From: Maniola hyperantus
Taxonomy: Eukaryota; Arthropoda; Insecta; Lepidoptera; Nymphalidae
NCBI RefSeq assembly: GCF_902806685.2
Contig: NC_048556.1
Span: forward strand, 4,278,001-4,342,000
Direction of reading: 5' to 3'
Length of the DNA: 64,000 nucleotides
Shown here: positions 32,687 through 43,391 of the stretch, in pieces
How the letters are laid out: every line of letters starts with the position of its first letter
How positions within the stretch are numbered: position 1 is the first letter of the stretch
The notes under the pieces: model-generated
Databases searched by the model: none
What the model was told of the DNA's origin: nothing
What the model saw: only the letters and a program-made list of their open reading frames with translations
Translations under genes and position numbers: made by a program

Positions 32687-32946
32687 TTAGGTACAGAAGT
32701 AAAATTCAATTTAAAAAAAACACAATTTACTAACACAAAACCAAATACTTTTATTATCAAACTTTTAATGATTGGAACAAAATTTAACACGAAAGACACA
32801 AAAAGTAAAAGTCAGTAATAAAGAAAAACATAATTCAAACCAGACCACGATGAATACAGCACAAAAATCAGTAGCGAAATGAGCCCAGTGCTCGGGCGCG
32901 CTCAGCTTTTATAGCTAAGCTCATTAAGAGAGGTGGCGTGACCTAA
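32687..32946 (-). repeat. 3' LTR of the gypsy-type element
   Basis: 260 bases matching 43000-43259 with no visible difference. The element reads on the minus strand, so this copy is the 3' LTR. Its ends are the inverted hexamers TTAGGT and ACCTAA. Confidence 0.9.
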
Positions 32947-33409
32947 GACGGCCTCTCCTGACTGTGCGGCGTCCTCGCCCGCCATCATAGCCAGAAAAGG
33001 TCGTGAGATCTTCTCTGCGGAGACTTGCAGCTGGTGCCGCAACGCTGTCGGCGTGCGGTGCGTGAGGGAAGACCGGTGAGGAGCTCGCCGAAAGGAGCGA
33101 TGACTCTGCCTCTACCGCTGGAGGTGCCGGGGCAGACTCAGGTGCGGAAGGAGGACCAGCACCTGGGCCAACTACTTCATAGTCATCACCTGAAATTAGC
33201 TTCGATATAGCACAACTCCATAGCTATAAATGGTAACACAATGGGTAAGCAATTCGAAATGCGACTTAGTATTCGCTAGACAAATAGATAAATCATTTAG
33301 TTTTATGGGGTGTCCGTATCACCCAGAGGAGGTGACACCTATCAACCTATGAGACGTCTCAAACCTAGCGCGCGCTTCTTCTCGTCATCTTCAGACCGCC
33401 AGACTCGGG

Positions 33410-33650
33410 CAACGGTCTATGGAGCAGGAACTTGAGATGACCTTCATCAGACCACCAGACTCGGGCAACGGTCTCAGACCACCAGACTCGGGCAACGGTC
33501 TATGGAGCAGGAACTTGAGATGACCTTCATCAGACCACCAGACTCGGGCAACGGTCTCAGACCACCAGACTCGGGCAACGGTCTATGGAGCAGGAACTTG
33601 AGATGACCATCATCAGACCACCGGACTCGGGCAACAGTCTATGAAAGTGC
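33410..33650. repeat. 83-bp tandem repeat inside the LTR element
   Basis: About three units of 83 bases (repeat start ttcatcagaccacc at 33443 and 33526). Each contains two copies of a shorter block, cagaccaccagactcgggca plus acggtct, and one copy of atggagcaggaacttgagat. The third unit is diverged and has ccggactcgggcaacagtct. Confidence 0.9.
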
Positions 33651-33889
33651 ATCTCAACCAGCCACCGTTGAACTTCCCTTGAGGAGTAAAGCGTAACCGT
33701 GATTTGTTTAGTCATAGCACAAAAATAGAAGTCGTGGATCAGTCCGTCAGTAGATAAGTACGTAAGGGAGCAAGCAAGGCCTTTTTAGTAAGGAGGGTGA
33801 GAGTTTTGGGGCTATGATTAACAAAATCACGACTTTCATCTTCACCACCACAAAGTAGTCAACAAGCTGAACTCACATTCGAAGAAAGT

Positions 33890-35110
33890 ACCACACGCAT
33901 CCGGGCACCACTCTCCTTGCCAGGGCACCATGCCCTCCGCCGCCACCTGAGCGGTCTTGCCATACGACCCACTCAGCAGCTCTAGCTCGTAGCAGCCGAT
34001 TCAGGACCTTCTATGGACCTCACATGCCAGAGTCAAACTTCCCCGTTGACTGGGAATACTTGATCACCAACACCGTGCCTCCAGCCTTCAACACGCGAGG
34101 TGGACGACGATTCTGGTTAGCATAGGCATCCTGCCGGGACTGATTTCACCTCAGCAGCTTACTTGCCCTGGAGCGCCACGTTTCACGCCATGCCACTCGA
34201 TCAAGCCGTGCAGTTTCAGCAACCACATTGTTGTGTGCTGGTGAGGAACTCTGGAGACCTGCTTGTTTGATATACAAACCAGGCAGTGAACCACATGCTT
34301 GACTACGAACTCACGTAGCCCAAGAAACTAGAGGTACTTCAGGGTCAGGTCCAGAGTCTTTTCGACAAAGACTTGCAGCAGACTAAGACGGTATCACAAA
34401 AACCACGCTTCCGCTCCTACTGGTGAGTAGCGGTAATAGAGCGTAACACTTTAGTACACATACCGATGATAGTCTAGCTGTCCCACTTACAGATACTCGA
34501 CGAGCGTGTCCCGATCTGCGACCTGCACCATCTAAACCCAGTTGCTCGGCTTGGTTATGCCGTTGACTTAAAGGGTTGCAGCTAAGATAGTCGCCATAAC
34601 ACATCATCGTGCGCTTTTAGTACTCAAAGGTGAAGATGAAGTCATGGAAATAAATCCACTTACGGGTAACGCGCAGAAGCAGCAGCGCTCGGTGGCTGTG
34701 AAAGCGTTGTAGTTGGTCACACCCTTAAACTGAAGACAAACCAAATGGTGGCGGAAGTTGCTTCCAGCACGTAGGAGTACTACCTACTCACTGCACCCTG
34801 GGTAAACCTTGCTAAAACAGGCGACCACACGCTTCTTGCCGTCGTTGTGGGTCCACCTCAGCGCCGGGCCATAGCCGATGCTGCTGAAGTCAGTGTGCAC
34901 CTCTGTTTGGCAAATCTGTCAAGATACCTTGCTACCTTGGACTCAGTGGTGAGTCGCCGAGTGATGTTCTGAGGTACCTTTTCCTGCTCTGGCCTCAATG
35001 AAAAGAAACCTCTTTTTCCGACAGGCAAGGCAGGCTGTCTGGATAGCATACTCCTCAACGTAGCGCATAAAGTACCCAGCTAGATCTTAGATTGCCAGAT
35101 TTGTTTAATG
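33890..35110 (-). pseudogene. Relic of gypsy-type pol (RNase H and integrase end)
   Basis: Read on the minus strand, an RNase H-like stretch (GYGPALRWTHNDGKKRVVAC, then a CFSK-like phrase, near 34880-34800) is followed by text resembling the RNase H-integrase junction (DYLSCNPLSQRHNQAEQ, about 34590-34540). Next comes an integrase C-terminal-like part (RRPPRVLKAGGTVLVIKYSQ, then a TGKF motif, near 34110-34040). Stops and frameshifts interrupt all of these. The core reverse-transcriptase and protease parts were not found. Confidence 0.7.
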
Positions 35111-35544
35111 TACTCAAGGGGTAAGGACTTTAGGTAATGGCCTTGTCTTTAAGACTCGGCCCCGCCTGACCCTAACAAATGAATCCAGTCAAAATGGCAA
35201 AATCGGAAACAATCGGTAACGGGAATTATCAGATTTTCTAAAAGAGTTGAATCTACCCACGTTACATAATTTACGAACGCACTACAGTGCGTCACTGACT
35301 CGCATATTATACGAAACACCTTTAAGTCCAAGACGGTATGCGTAGGTAACGTGATTTACTACAACACATTACACATACCTATCGAAATCATGGACACTAA
35401 CTTTAAAAAGAACATTCTCACCAATCAGCTCGTACAAGGGCTCGGCAGCGCTTATGCAAGCCCCACGGCACGCGCGGTATCATGCCAAAATACCAGTGAG
35501 CCGCTATGCTCGCAAGAGGCACCATAGCCCGCAGCGGCGCACGC

Positions 35545-36575
35545 AGCGCAGTACCACCAGCGCGCCGTCACGCTCGTGCAGTGCGCAGAGAGGCGCGGCA
35601 GCTGCGCGACACGGCGCAGCAACGCCAGCGCACCGTCAAGCTCGTGCAGAGCGCAGAGAGGCGCGGCAGCGGCGCAGCACGGCGCAGCAACGCCAGCGCG
35701 CCGTCTCGCTCGCCAAGAGCGCAGAAATGCGCAGCAACGGCGCGGCACGGCGCAGCAACGCCAGCGCACCGTCACGCTCGTGCAGAGCGCAGAAAGGCGC
35801 GGCAGCGGCGCGGCACGGCGCAGCAACGCCAGCGCACCGTCACGCTCGTGCAGAGCGCAGAAAGGCGCGGCAGCGGCGCGACACGGCGCAGCAACGCCAG
35901 CGCGCCGTCTCGCTCGCCAAGAGCGCAGAAATGCGCGGCAGCGGCGCGGCAGCGGCGCGGCACGGCGCAGCAACGCCAGCGCGCTGTCTCGCTCGCCAAA
36001 TGCGCAGAAAGGCGCGGCAGCGGCGCGGCACGACGCAGCAACTCCAGTGCGCCGTCTCGCTCGCCGAGACCGCAGAAAGGCGCGGCAGCGGCGCGGCACG
36101 GCGCAGCAACGCCAGCGCGCTGTCTCGCTCGCCAAATGCGCAGAAAGGCGCGGCAGCGGCGCGGCACGACGCAGCAACTCCAGTGCGCCGTCTCGCTCGC
36201 CGAGACCGCAGAAAGGCGCGGCAGCGGCGCGGCACGGCGCAGCAAAGCCAGCGCGCCGTCTCGCTCGCCAAGAGCGCAGAAATGCGCGGCAGCGGCGCGG
36301 CACGGCGCAGCAACGCCAGTGCGCCGTCTCGCTCGCCGAGACCGCAGAAAGGCGCGGCAGCGGCGCGGCACGGCGCAGCAAAGCCAGCGCGCCGTCTCGC
36401 TCGCCAAGGGCGCAGAAATGCGCGGCAGCGGCGCGGCACGGCGCAGCAACGCCAGTGCGCCGTCTCGCTTGCCGAGACCGCAGAAAGGCGCGGCAGCGGC
36501 GCGGCACGGCGCAGCAAAGCCAGCGCACCGTCACGCTCGTGCAGAGCGCAGAAAGGCGCGGCAGTGTGCGCGACA
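35545..36575. repeat. GC-rich 68-bp tandem repeat, about 15 copies
   Basis: The unit contains ggcgcggcacggcgcagcaa, cgccagcg and a variable box (caccgtcacgctcgtgcaga or cgccgtctcgctcgccaaga), then gcgcagaaaggcgcggcagc. The spacing is 68 bases (for example 35761 to 35829). Since 68 is not a multiple of three and the unit has no stop in most frames, long open frames run in five of six frames on both strands (up to about 435 codons). These frames are by-products of the repeat, so no protein is called. Confidence 0.9.
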
Positions 36576-37399
36576 CGGCGCCGCAGCACCAGCGCATTGC
36601 CAGGCCAGAGCATGGCAAGCCTCGTTCTCATGCGGAATTCCAAAGCCCGCAGCCAAGGGCGCAGCATTGCGTCGGAACATTCGAGAAAAGAAAGATAAAT
36701 GTGAGCACTATGTTCGAATCATGTTCGAATATAAGTATTTCCCAGTTGGTTTAGTACATCTGTCCTTATTACGACAGGTCTACCTATTCATACAACGATC
36801 TAACACCACATGAAGATTGATTTCTAATCTTATGTCAGGAAGCTCAATTTTTGTATCTCGTGGCAAAAATAATTGTTGAGCAAAAACTCATCTACCTACA
36901 TTACGGTTACTCTTTTTACAAAACTAACACTGAACTGCATCAAAGTCGATGTTTTAGATTTTCGATAAGTTTTAACTTTTCGTACAGTAGGTAGGTACAC
37001 TTTGTGATCCTAATTTTCACACAGAAAACAGCGTGATTGGAAAGTACTATGACTAAGACTACGCTTTCTAGTCTTAAACTGCAAATTTAAATTGCGGGTA
37101 TCTTGGTGAGATACTTCATGAAGTGACTAATGGACCGACATAGACGTGTTCTTAATCTCAATATCAACCTTTCGTGGGCACAGCGGAATAAATTCCGTTT
37201 TAAAATGATCTAAGACTGATCATAACAAAACCCTTTTGTACAAGTTCCAATACACGAGACTACCTCCCGGCTATGCCATCGGTTGAGGTTACGAACATGA
37301 TCAACTTTTTTACACCATGCATCAACATCATTAAAAATCGAGACCAAAAATAAAGACATGGTTGGATCTCACCTGGTTAATTCCACTACGTTCCACTAA

Positions 37400-38004
37400 T
37401 TGTACGACACCGACTTAGCACGCCTTTGTTCATTATTCAATTTACGTGAATTACTTTTATACTTAAATCGATTAGCAGATTTAGACGATGGCATTATTAA
37501 TTCACAAAAACACGTAGGGTAGACGTGAAAACTTTTAGACAAAAATTCAATTTGGACAAGAACACTTGAACTAGATACGTTCACGTGGCCAATACGTGCT
37601 TAGCCATACAGCCAAAGGTATAGGTACTTGACTCTAAAGATTTAATTGCAGTAACTTCATCTTGTGCGGAACAAGGTGCGGAAACGGGAGTGTTGGATTC
37701 TGTTTGAACGGTCACAGTGTTACCGAGACGATTAATATTACACTCGCGTTTAGTTACTACCGAGGTTAAACTATTTTCGACAAGTCTCAACACGTTTTTC
37801 TCGATCGCGGAGTATTGATTCATTATTGAGTGCAACGTTTGGATAAAAACACGACTAAGTGCGTGATCTCGCGACCTACATCTAGGCCCTGCTGTTTCAC
37901 ATCAACGTGGTCTGCTTCGACAAATTCGAGTTTGATCACGGCACATCACGGCTACGATCGCGGTTACGATACCCGCGATCCGACATTGTACAAGAAAAAC
38001 AACA
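37400..38004 (-). pseudogene. Gag-like relic at the 5' part of the LTR element
   Basis: An ATG near 38004 begins MSDRGYRNRDRSRDV and soon hits a stop. A further open stretch (about 37835-37581, with NQYSAIEKNVLRLVENS) and a third (about 37545-37396) continue in shifted frames. The position next to the 5' LTR on the same strand suggests a broken gag gene. No zinc-knuckle motif was seen. Confidence 0.5.
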
Positions 38005-38445
38005 AAAATTTAAAGGTTAGAATTTTGTTCCAATTTAAGCAAACTGATTGTCAGTGACTAAATTTTAACTATAGTGGGCTATAGTGTGACGTCACGGACG
38101 CAGACGGGGCAGTTACGTCTCGTCCACATTTTTATGTTTTTATAATTAAAATCTGTGTGTTTCACCGTTAAGTGCCATTTCTGGCGGAGCAAAAAGTCGC
38201 AGTGAGTCGGAAAAAGCATTAAGAATTTACGGATTACGCCGGGAAGGGTGCGTAAACTTGAAAACTATTTACTATTCGACACGAAGTTGTCATCACAATT
38301 TTTATACTTACCTTCAAATTATAATATTTTGTTGGTGCTGAGACAACGTAAGGGACGACAGAATTAGCTGCACAGGCACTCTTCATTACTGCCACCTAGC
38401 GGGGAACGTTTGTACTAGGAGGTACCGATCAATAAAGTTCTCAAT

Positions 38446-39305
38446 ATGGTGAAGTGCAGTGCTTGCGGACGCTTCTTATCACTAGTAGGGGCCGCTAGCT
38501 GTACACTTTGTCCAGGTTTATACCATAGGGTGTGTGTCGGACTCCCGGAGAATGGGCGATCTCCTAAACAGTGGAAGTGCCCGGAGTGTATGGCAAAAAA
38601 GCCAAAATTAGGCAACGTCAACACCCCTGTGAAGGGCACCGAACCATCCAACATAGAGAGCGAAGGCTCAAGCGCGGAGAAACCGGAGAGTGTTGAAAAG
38701 GATACCATCCTCTGTGAGTCCCAGTCCCCAGGCACCAGTCAGTCATCCGACCTGAGCCTCGAGATACGCCTCTTCCGTGAGGAGATCAGGACCTTCTCAT
38801 GAATGACGTTGAAATATCAGGACTTCAGGAATCCTCAAGCGAAAACCTCATTAGTATTACCTGTCTGCTAGCGAAGAAGTTAGGAGTGGAGTTAGACGAT
38901 CGCGATGTCGTCACCGCCGAGCGGTCGGGCCCGCGACGCACGCTCTCGGCGAGCGATGACGGTGAAGTGCGGGCGCGCCAGCCGCGGCCGCGTCCTATCG
39001 TTGTGCGCCTCGCGCGGCGCGCAGTACGCGACAACTTGTTGCGCGCTGCCCGTGTGCGCCGCGGTGCTGATTCATCGGGCATAATAACTGACGCAGAGCC
39101 TCGTCGATTCTATGTCAACGAACACCTTACGCGTACTAACAGGCAGCTGTTCTATAAAGCGCGCGAGGAAAGTCGCAGTAAAAATTGGAGATTTGTCTGG
39201 ACCAAGGGAGGGCGTATTTATGCACGAAAGACTGTTACAGGACCCGTACATCGTATACGATCTGAAACTGATATAAGAAAAGTTTTTTTAAATGATTCTT
39301 TTTAA
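38446..39305 (+). CDS. LINE ORF1, PHD finger plus FP-like domain, internally broken
   Basis: The first part (38446-38802) encodes a PHD-type zinc finger with CSACGRF, CTLCPGLYHRVC and WKCPEC supplying the Cys/His ligands, then an acidic Ser-rich stretch and EIRLFREEIR. It ends at a stop. A second frame starts at 38799 (NDVEISGLQESSSENL) and runs to 39305 with an FP-like C-terminal domain (FYVNEHLTRTNRQLFYKA and GGRIYARK). In related ORF1 proteins a coiled coil normally joins these two halves. Here it appears deleted together with a frameshift at about 38795. ORF1 proteins bind the element RNA in the cytoplasm. Confidence 0.8.
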
Positions 39306-39635
39306 AGAATAGGAATTTGATTCAAATTTCGGATCATTTACGTTGTATTTTTTTGTTAAGTTTTAAGAGATACTTTGGAGGAGCCACTAAGATTGGACAA
39401 TTGTTGTTTTATGTATTTTTACTAAGTAATCTAATGTTAAAGATAATTAAATATAGAGGTTTAAAATCGTTGTTATATATATATCTCATACAATCAAAGC
39501 TAGTGTTATTGTTAAAAATTCATATTATTACACGTAGAGTACTAGACTTGTTTTGTACCTATTATAAACAGTGTGTGTCAGTTATTGTTACATTAATCAC
39601 AATTAACCAAATAGTAAACTATATTATAATTATTT

Positions 39636-42542
39636 GTAAACTCTTTATCTGTATATTATATTATTATACAATACAAAGCTAACAAATTTTTAAAAATTGG
39701 ATTTCTCAATGCTGGCTCTCTAGGTACAAGGCACGATGAATTCTTGTTGGCTATGGATAGATTTCAAGTTGATGTCATGGCGATTAATGAAACCTGGTTG
39801 CGTGCTGGTGAAGAAGGTCGAGCGCCTTCTGTTCCTGGTTATAGGCTTCAGCACATCCCACGCCCAGACACTGTACGTAGAGGTCGCGGCGGAGGTGTTG
39901 CTTTTTACATTAGGAGAGGACTCAAAACTAGGGCCTGCGCATTTCCTAAACACGAGACAGTTGAGCAAATTTGGATTGGTCTAAATATCAACTCCCTTAA
40001 AATTGCCATCGGTACCGCCTATAGACCCCCGTGGCTAAATACTGATCTTTTCTTAGATGCTCTAACAGATAGTGTTCAAGCGCTATCGAATTATGATCAC
40101 ATCATTTTAATGGGGGATTTCAATGTAAATTTACTACACAAAACTGACTCAAAAACGATTAAACTTGAAGCTTTCTTTAATTATTTACAATTAACTCAGA
40201 TAATTACTTCTGCTACACATTTCACTGAAAGCAGCGAAACTTTAATTGATACCATTTCTACCAACCTGCCCGTTAAAAATGTAAATGTGACACCAATTGC
40301 TTCTTTGAGTAATCATGCTTTCCTCGATTGCGTACTGAGTGTTAAGAAGGGAAAAATTCCATCTAAATATGTTGTGTACAGGCCGCTAAAGAGCGTTTGC
40401 TTGGATAGATTCAATGAGGATCTTTGTGCTATACCCTGGGACGATCTTTTGACTTCAGGATGTGTTAATCATTTGGTCTCGTCTTTTAACAGATGTGTGA
40501 TGGAAATTTTTGATAAACATGCTCCTAAGAAAGCTATAGTAGTTAAAGAGCGCTTTACTCCGTGGCTAACGTGTAATGTAAAATTTATGATGAGCCTACG
40601 GAACGATGCGCATGCTCAGTGGCGTAATGATAAATCAGAGTCAAACAAGTTACTTTATAAGCAGTATAAGAAATTGGTTATTACAGCTATCCATAATGAA
40701 AAACGCGCGTACTTTAAATATGATATTAACAGTAAAATTAAACACCCCAAAGTTCTGTGGAAAAACTTAAAGCATACTGTCCTACCAAAAAAGTTAGATC
40801 AATTACCGGCACACTTTACAGATGCGGAGGCAATTAATTCACACTTTCTTAAAGTTCCTGGGTCGAAAAATGTAACTTTCTCACAACTTACATATTTCGA
40901 GTTCAATAAATTATATGATACTGTTTTTTCACTTAAAACTATTACTAACACTGAAATATTAAAAATAATTAAGCAATTACATTCGAACGCTGAGGGGACG
41001 GATAAAATAACCCTCGACATGCTCTTGATGACACTTCCTCAAAGCTTAGAAACTGTAAAAGGAATCATCAACACTTCAATAGTAACATCTGTTTTCCCAA
41101 GTGTATGGAAGGTTGCTTTAGTCCGTCCTCTTCCTAAAATTCCCGATCCTGTCTCGCCAAAGGATCTTAGGCCAATTAGCATTTTGTCGTGTTTTTCTAA
41201 AATATTAGAAAAAACTGTATATTCACAAGTGTCAGCCTATCTTGAAAAAAATCAGATATTGCCTGAATATCAGTCCGGATTTAGGGCAGGTCGTGGTACC
41301 GTGACAGCACTTTTGGATGTTACGGATAACATACTAACAGCGCAGGATTCTGGGATGTGTACATTGCTGGTACTCCTCGATTTTTCTCGGGCTTTTGACA
41401 GCATCAATATTGCACTATTGTTATCTAAACTATCTTATTACGGATTTCGTATTGATGCTGTCAAATGGTTCGATAGCTACCTTTCTAACCGGACACAATT
41501 CGTAGAGATAGTACATGAGGATGGCAGAAAGTGCAGCTCAGCGATCGCCCCTGTTCCTAGGGGTGTTCCGCAGGGTTCTGTGTTAGGTCCGCTTCTTTTC
41601 ATTCTATACAGTGCTGATATTATCCAGCAAATTAAAAGTTGTAAATATCACATATATGCAGATGACTTGCAGCTATATTATGCATTTAAACCAGAGGAGT
41701 TCCAAACTGCAGTAAATCTAATCAACGATGACCTTAATCGCATTGCGGAATGGTCAGATTCTAACTCACTTGTCCTTAATCCCGTAAAGTCTAAGTTTAT
41801 ATTGTTTGGAACTAAGAAACAGCGAGATAAAATCGACGTCAGTAGTGCTAATATAAATATAAGAGGTGAAGCTTTGGAGAGAGTTTTTCAGGCGCGTAAT
41901 TTGGGCCTGCTTATGGACTCAGACCTGAGATTTGAAAATCATATAGCCGAGAAAGTTCGCAATTGCTTCTATCGACTGAAGATACTTTACAAAGTTCGTA
42001 ACTATCTTTCTCAAGAACTGCGTATCCAGTTGGTAGAGGCTCTGGTGCTTTCAAAGCTGAACTATGCAGACACTATATATGGGCCACGGTTGTTATGCAG
42101 AACAAAACGTCTCGTTCAACGTGTGCAGAACGCATGTGCACGTTTCAGTTTTGAGGTTCCTCCGCGCAGTCATATTACCCCTTTTCTGAACAATCATAAG
42201 TTGTTGAAGATGAGATCAAGGAGGAAGTTACATCTTGCTGGTTTACTTTTTGGTGTGGTTAAACTGAGCAAGCCCACGTACCTAGCCGATAAACTTCATT
42301 GGGTAGGCGATGGTGAATCTGACCGTTTGCGAAGCTGTCGCCATCAACTTCGTATTCCATTCCATCGCACTGCCGCATTTAGAGGTTCATTTACGTACTC
42401 CGCCACTAAATGTTGGAATAATATCCCCCCTCCAATAAGGAATTTAAAAAGTAAATTTTCATTCAAAACTAAATTGAAAAAATTCCTTTTGGAGAAACAG
42501 GTAGAATTTCAGGATCATGTGGCGGAGTACTCCTTTTTGTAA
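39636..42542 (+). CDS. LINE ORF2, endonuclease and reverse transcriptase
   Basis: One uninterrupted frame encodes an apurinic-type endonuclease (FLNAGSLGT with the catalytic Asn near 39705, NETWL at 39786, MGDFN near 40109, SNHAFLD near 40307). The reverse transcriptase follows, with YQSGFRAGRGT, LLDFSRAFDSI, GVPQGSVLGP near 41560 and YADD at 41655-41666. It ends with a C-terminal domain and TAA at 42540-42542. The catalytic motifs look intact. The first ATG in frame (39753) lies after the endonuclease Asn motif, so the natural start is either a non-ATG codon, reached through ORF1, or lost by mutation. The frame is open from about 39636. The protein makes cDNA at nicked target DNA. Confidence 0.9.
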   Translation, partial: VNSLSVYYIIIQYKANKFLKIGFLNAGSLGTRHDEFLLAMDRFQVDVMAINETWLRAGEEGRAPSVPGYRLQHIPRPDTVRRGRGGGVAFYIRRGLKTRACAFPKHETVEQIWIGLNINSLKIAIGTAYRPPWLNTDLFLDALTDSVQALSNYDHIILMGDFNVNLLHKTDSKTIKLEAFFNYLQLTQIITSATHFTESSETLIDTISTNLPVKNVNVTPIASLSNHAFLDCVLSVKKGKIPSKYVVYRPLKSVCLDRFNEDLCAIPWDDLLTSGCVNHLVSSFNRCVMEIFDKHAPKKAIVVKERFTPWLTCNVKFMMSLRNDAHAQWRNDKSESNKLLYKQYKKLVITAIHNEKRAYFKYDINSKIKHPKVLWKNLKHTVLPKKLDQLPAHFTDAEAINSHFLKVPGSKNVTFSQLTYFEFNKLYDTVFSLKTITNTEILKIIKQLHSNAEGTDKITLDMLLMTLPQSLETVKGIINTSIVTSVFPSVWKVALVRPLPKIPDPVSPKDLRPISILSCFSKILEKTVYSQVSAYLEKNQILPEYQSGFRAGRGTVTALLDVTDNILTAQDSGMCTLLVLLDFSRAFDSINIALLLSKLSYYGFRIDAVKWFDSYLSNRTQFVEIVHEDGRKCSSAIAPVPRGVPQGSVLGPLLFILYSADIIQQIKSCKYHIYADDLQLYYAFKPEEFQTAVNLINDDLNRIAEWSDSNSLVLNPVKSKFILFGTKKQRDKIDVSSANINIRGEALERVFQARNLGLLMDSDLRFENHIAEKVRNCFYRLKILYKVRNYLSQELRIQLVEALVLSKLNYADTIYGPRLLCRTKRLVQRVQNACARFSFEVPPRSHITPFLNNHKLLKMRSRRKLHLAGLLFGVVKLSKPTYLADKLHWVGDGESDRLRSCRHQLRIPFHRTAAFRGSFTYSATKCWNNIPPPIRNLKSKFSFKTKLKKFLLEKQVEFQDHVAEYSFL

Positions 42543-42999
42543 CAAGATTTAGGTTACATCATAGCCATACCTTATACATGTGCATAGATGTGTCCAATTA
42601 TATATATATATAAGTAAGTATAATATGTGTGAATTTGTATATATTATTAACATATAGAATAGATAGATTAGAATATAAGTACAATTGAAATAATTCCGTG
42701 GCGCCACCCGAATCAGGGTTCCTACTGAAAACCAGCGCTGTATGTTTTTGTACTTGTGCAAGACATATGGCATTTATGCTGAGTAGGGACCTTTTTTTTC
42801 GGGTTGTGCCACACATGACATGGTTTATTCCGGCGCTTCTTCTACTTGAGGTCTTTTGACTTTACTACTCAAGTATAAGAGGCGCCGGGATAACCTAACC
42901 TAATAATGGTAATGTGTGGTACAGCCTTAAAAAATAAACGTTTTTCTTTCTTTCTTCTTCTTTCTTTCTTTCTATTGAATAGGAATCCCACTTCTGAAT

Positions 43000-43259
43000 T
43001 TAGGTACAGAAGTAAAATTCAATTTAAAAAAAACACAATTTACTAACACAAAACCAAATACTTTTATTATCAAACTTTTAATGATTGGAACAAAATTTAA
43101 CACGAAAGACACAAAAAGTAAAAGTCAGTAATAAAGAAAAACATAATTCAAACCAGACCACGATGAATACAGCACAAAAATCAGTAGCGAAATGAGCCCA
43201 GTGCTCGGGCGCGCTCAGCTTTTATAGCTAAGCTCATTAAGAGAGGTGGCGTGACCTAA
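43000..43259 (-). repeat. 5' LTR of the gypsy-type element
   Basis: Identical by eye to 32687-32946. On the minus strand it is followed internally by attcagaagtgggattcc. A TGGGATTCC lies nine bases in and might be the primer-binding site, but no tRNA match can be confirmed here. Confidence 0.9.
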
Positions 43260-43391
43260 GAATATATTATTTTAGTTAATATTATTATTATTATAATCAC
43301 TTGCCAGTACATTACAAAAAATACTCCGAAAATATAATTATCCCTTTTGAATTTTGCCAAAGTAAAAAATAATTAATATAAACGGCGATTT

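Larger units (their letters stand above)
38056..42974 (+). mobile_element. Non-LTR retrotransposon (CR1/Jockey superfamily type), nested
   Basis: The unit has a GC-rich 5' leader (about 38090-38440), ORF1, an AT-rich spacer of about 375 bases, ORF2 and a 3' UTR ending in taaaaaataaacg and a CTTT-rich tail at 42945-42974. The tail abuts the 25-base remnant of the LTR element (attgaataggaatccc...) before the LTR at 43000. The left boundary is approximate and I could not find a target-site duplication. ORF structure (PHD finger, FP-like ORF1, apurinic-type endonuclease) fits the CR1/L2/Jockey lineages; the exact clade is not resolved. Confidence 0.85.
32687..43259 (-). mobile_element. Ty3/gypsy-type LTR retrotransposon carrying a nested LINE
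   Basis: Two 260-bp direct repeats (32687-32946 and 43000-43259), with no difference seen by eye, bound the unit. On the minus strand each LTR begins TTAGGT and ends ACCTAA, has a TATA-like gctataaaagc and a polyadenylation-like AATAAAAG. A purine-rich aggagagg precedes the 3' LTR, as expected for a polypurine tract. The internal region, read on the minus strand, has a gag-like relic (about 38004-37400), a 68-bp GC-rich repeat, and RNase H and integrase relics (about 35110-33890). A protein-like C-terminal tail runs into the LTR. The LINE lies 25 bases inside the 5' LTR. No env gene was seen. Target-site duplication is unclear because the flanks are AT repeats. Confidence 0.85.

Noticed and set aside
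35452..36813. Five overlapping open frames of 225-435 codons on both strands
   Set aside because: They are all produced by the 68-bp GC-rich tandem repeat, whose length rotates the frame and whose unit lacks stops. The peptides are repetitive and match no gene.
39317..39682. 121-codon Leu/Ile-rich open frame between LINE ORF1 and ORF2
   Set aside because: AT-rich spacer composition explains the hydrophobic translation; no start context or family signal.
32647..43270. Attempt to define the target-site duplication of the LTR element
   Set aside because: The left flank is an AT dinucleotide run and the right flank begins gaatatat; several short matches are possible, so none can be claimed.
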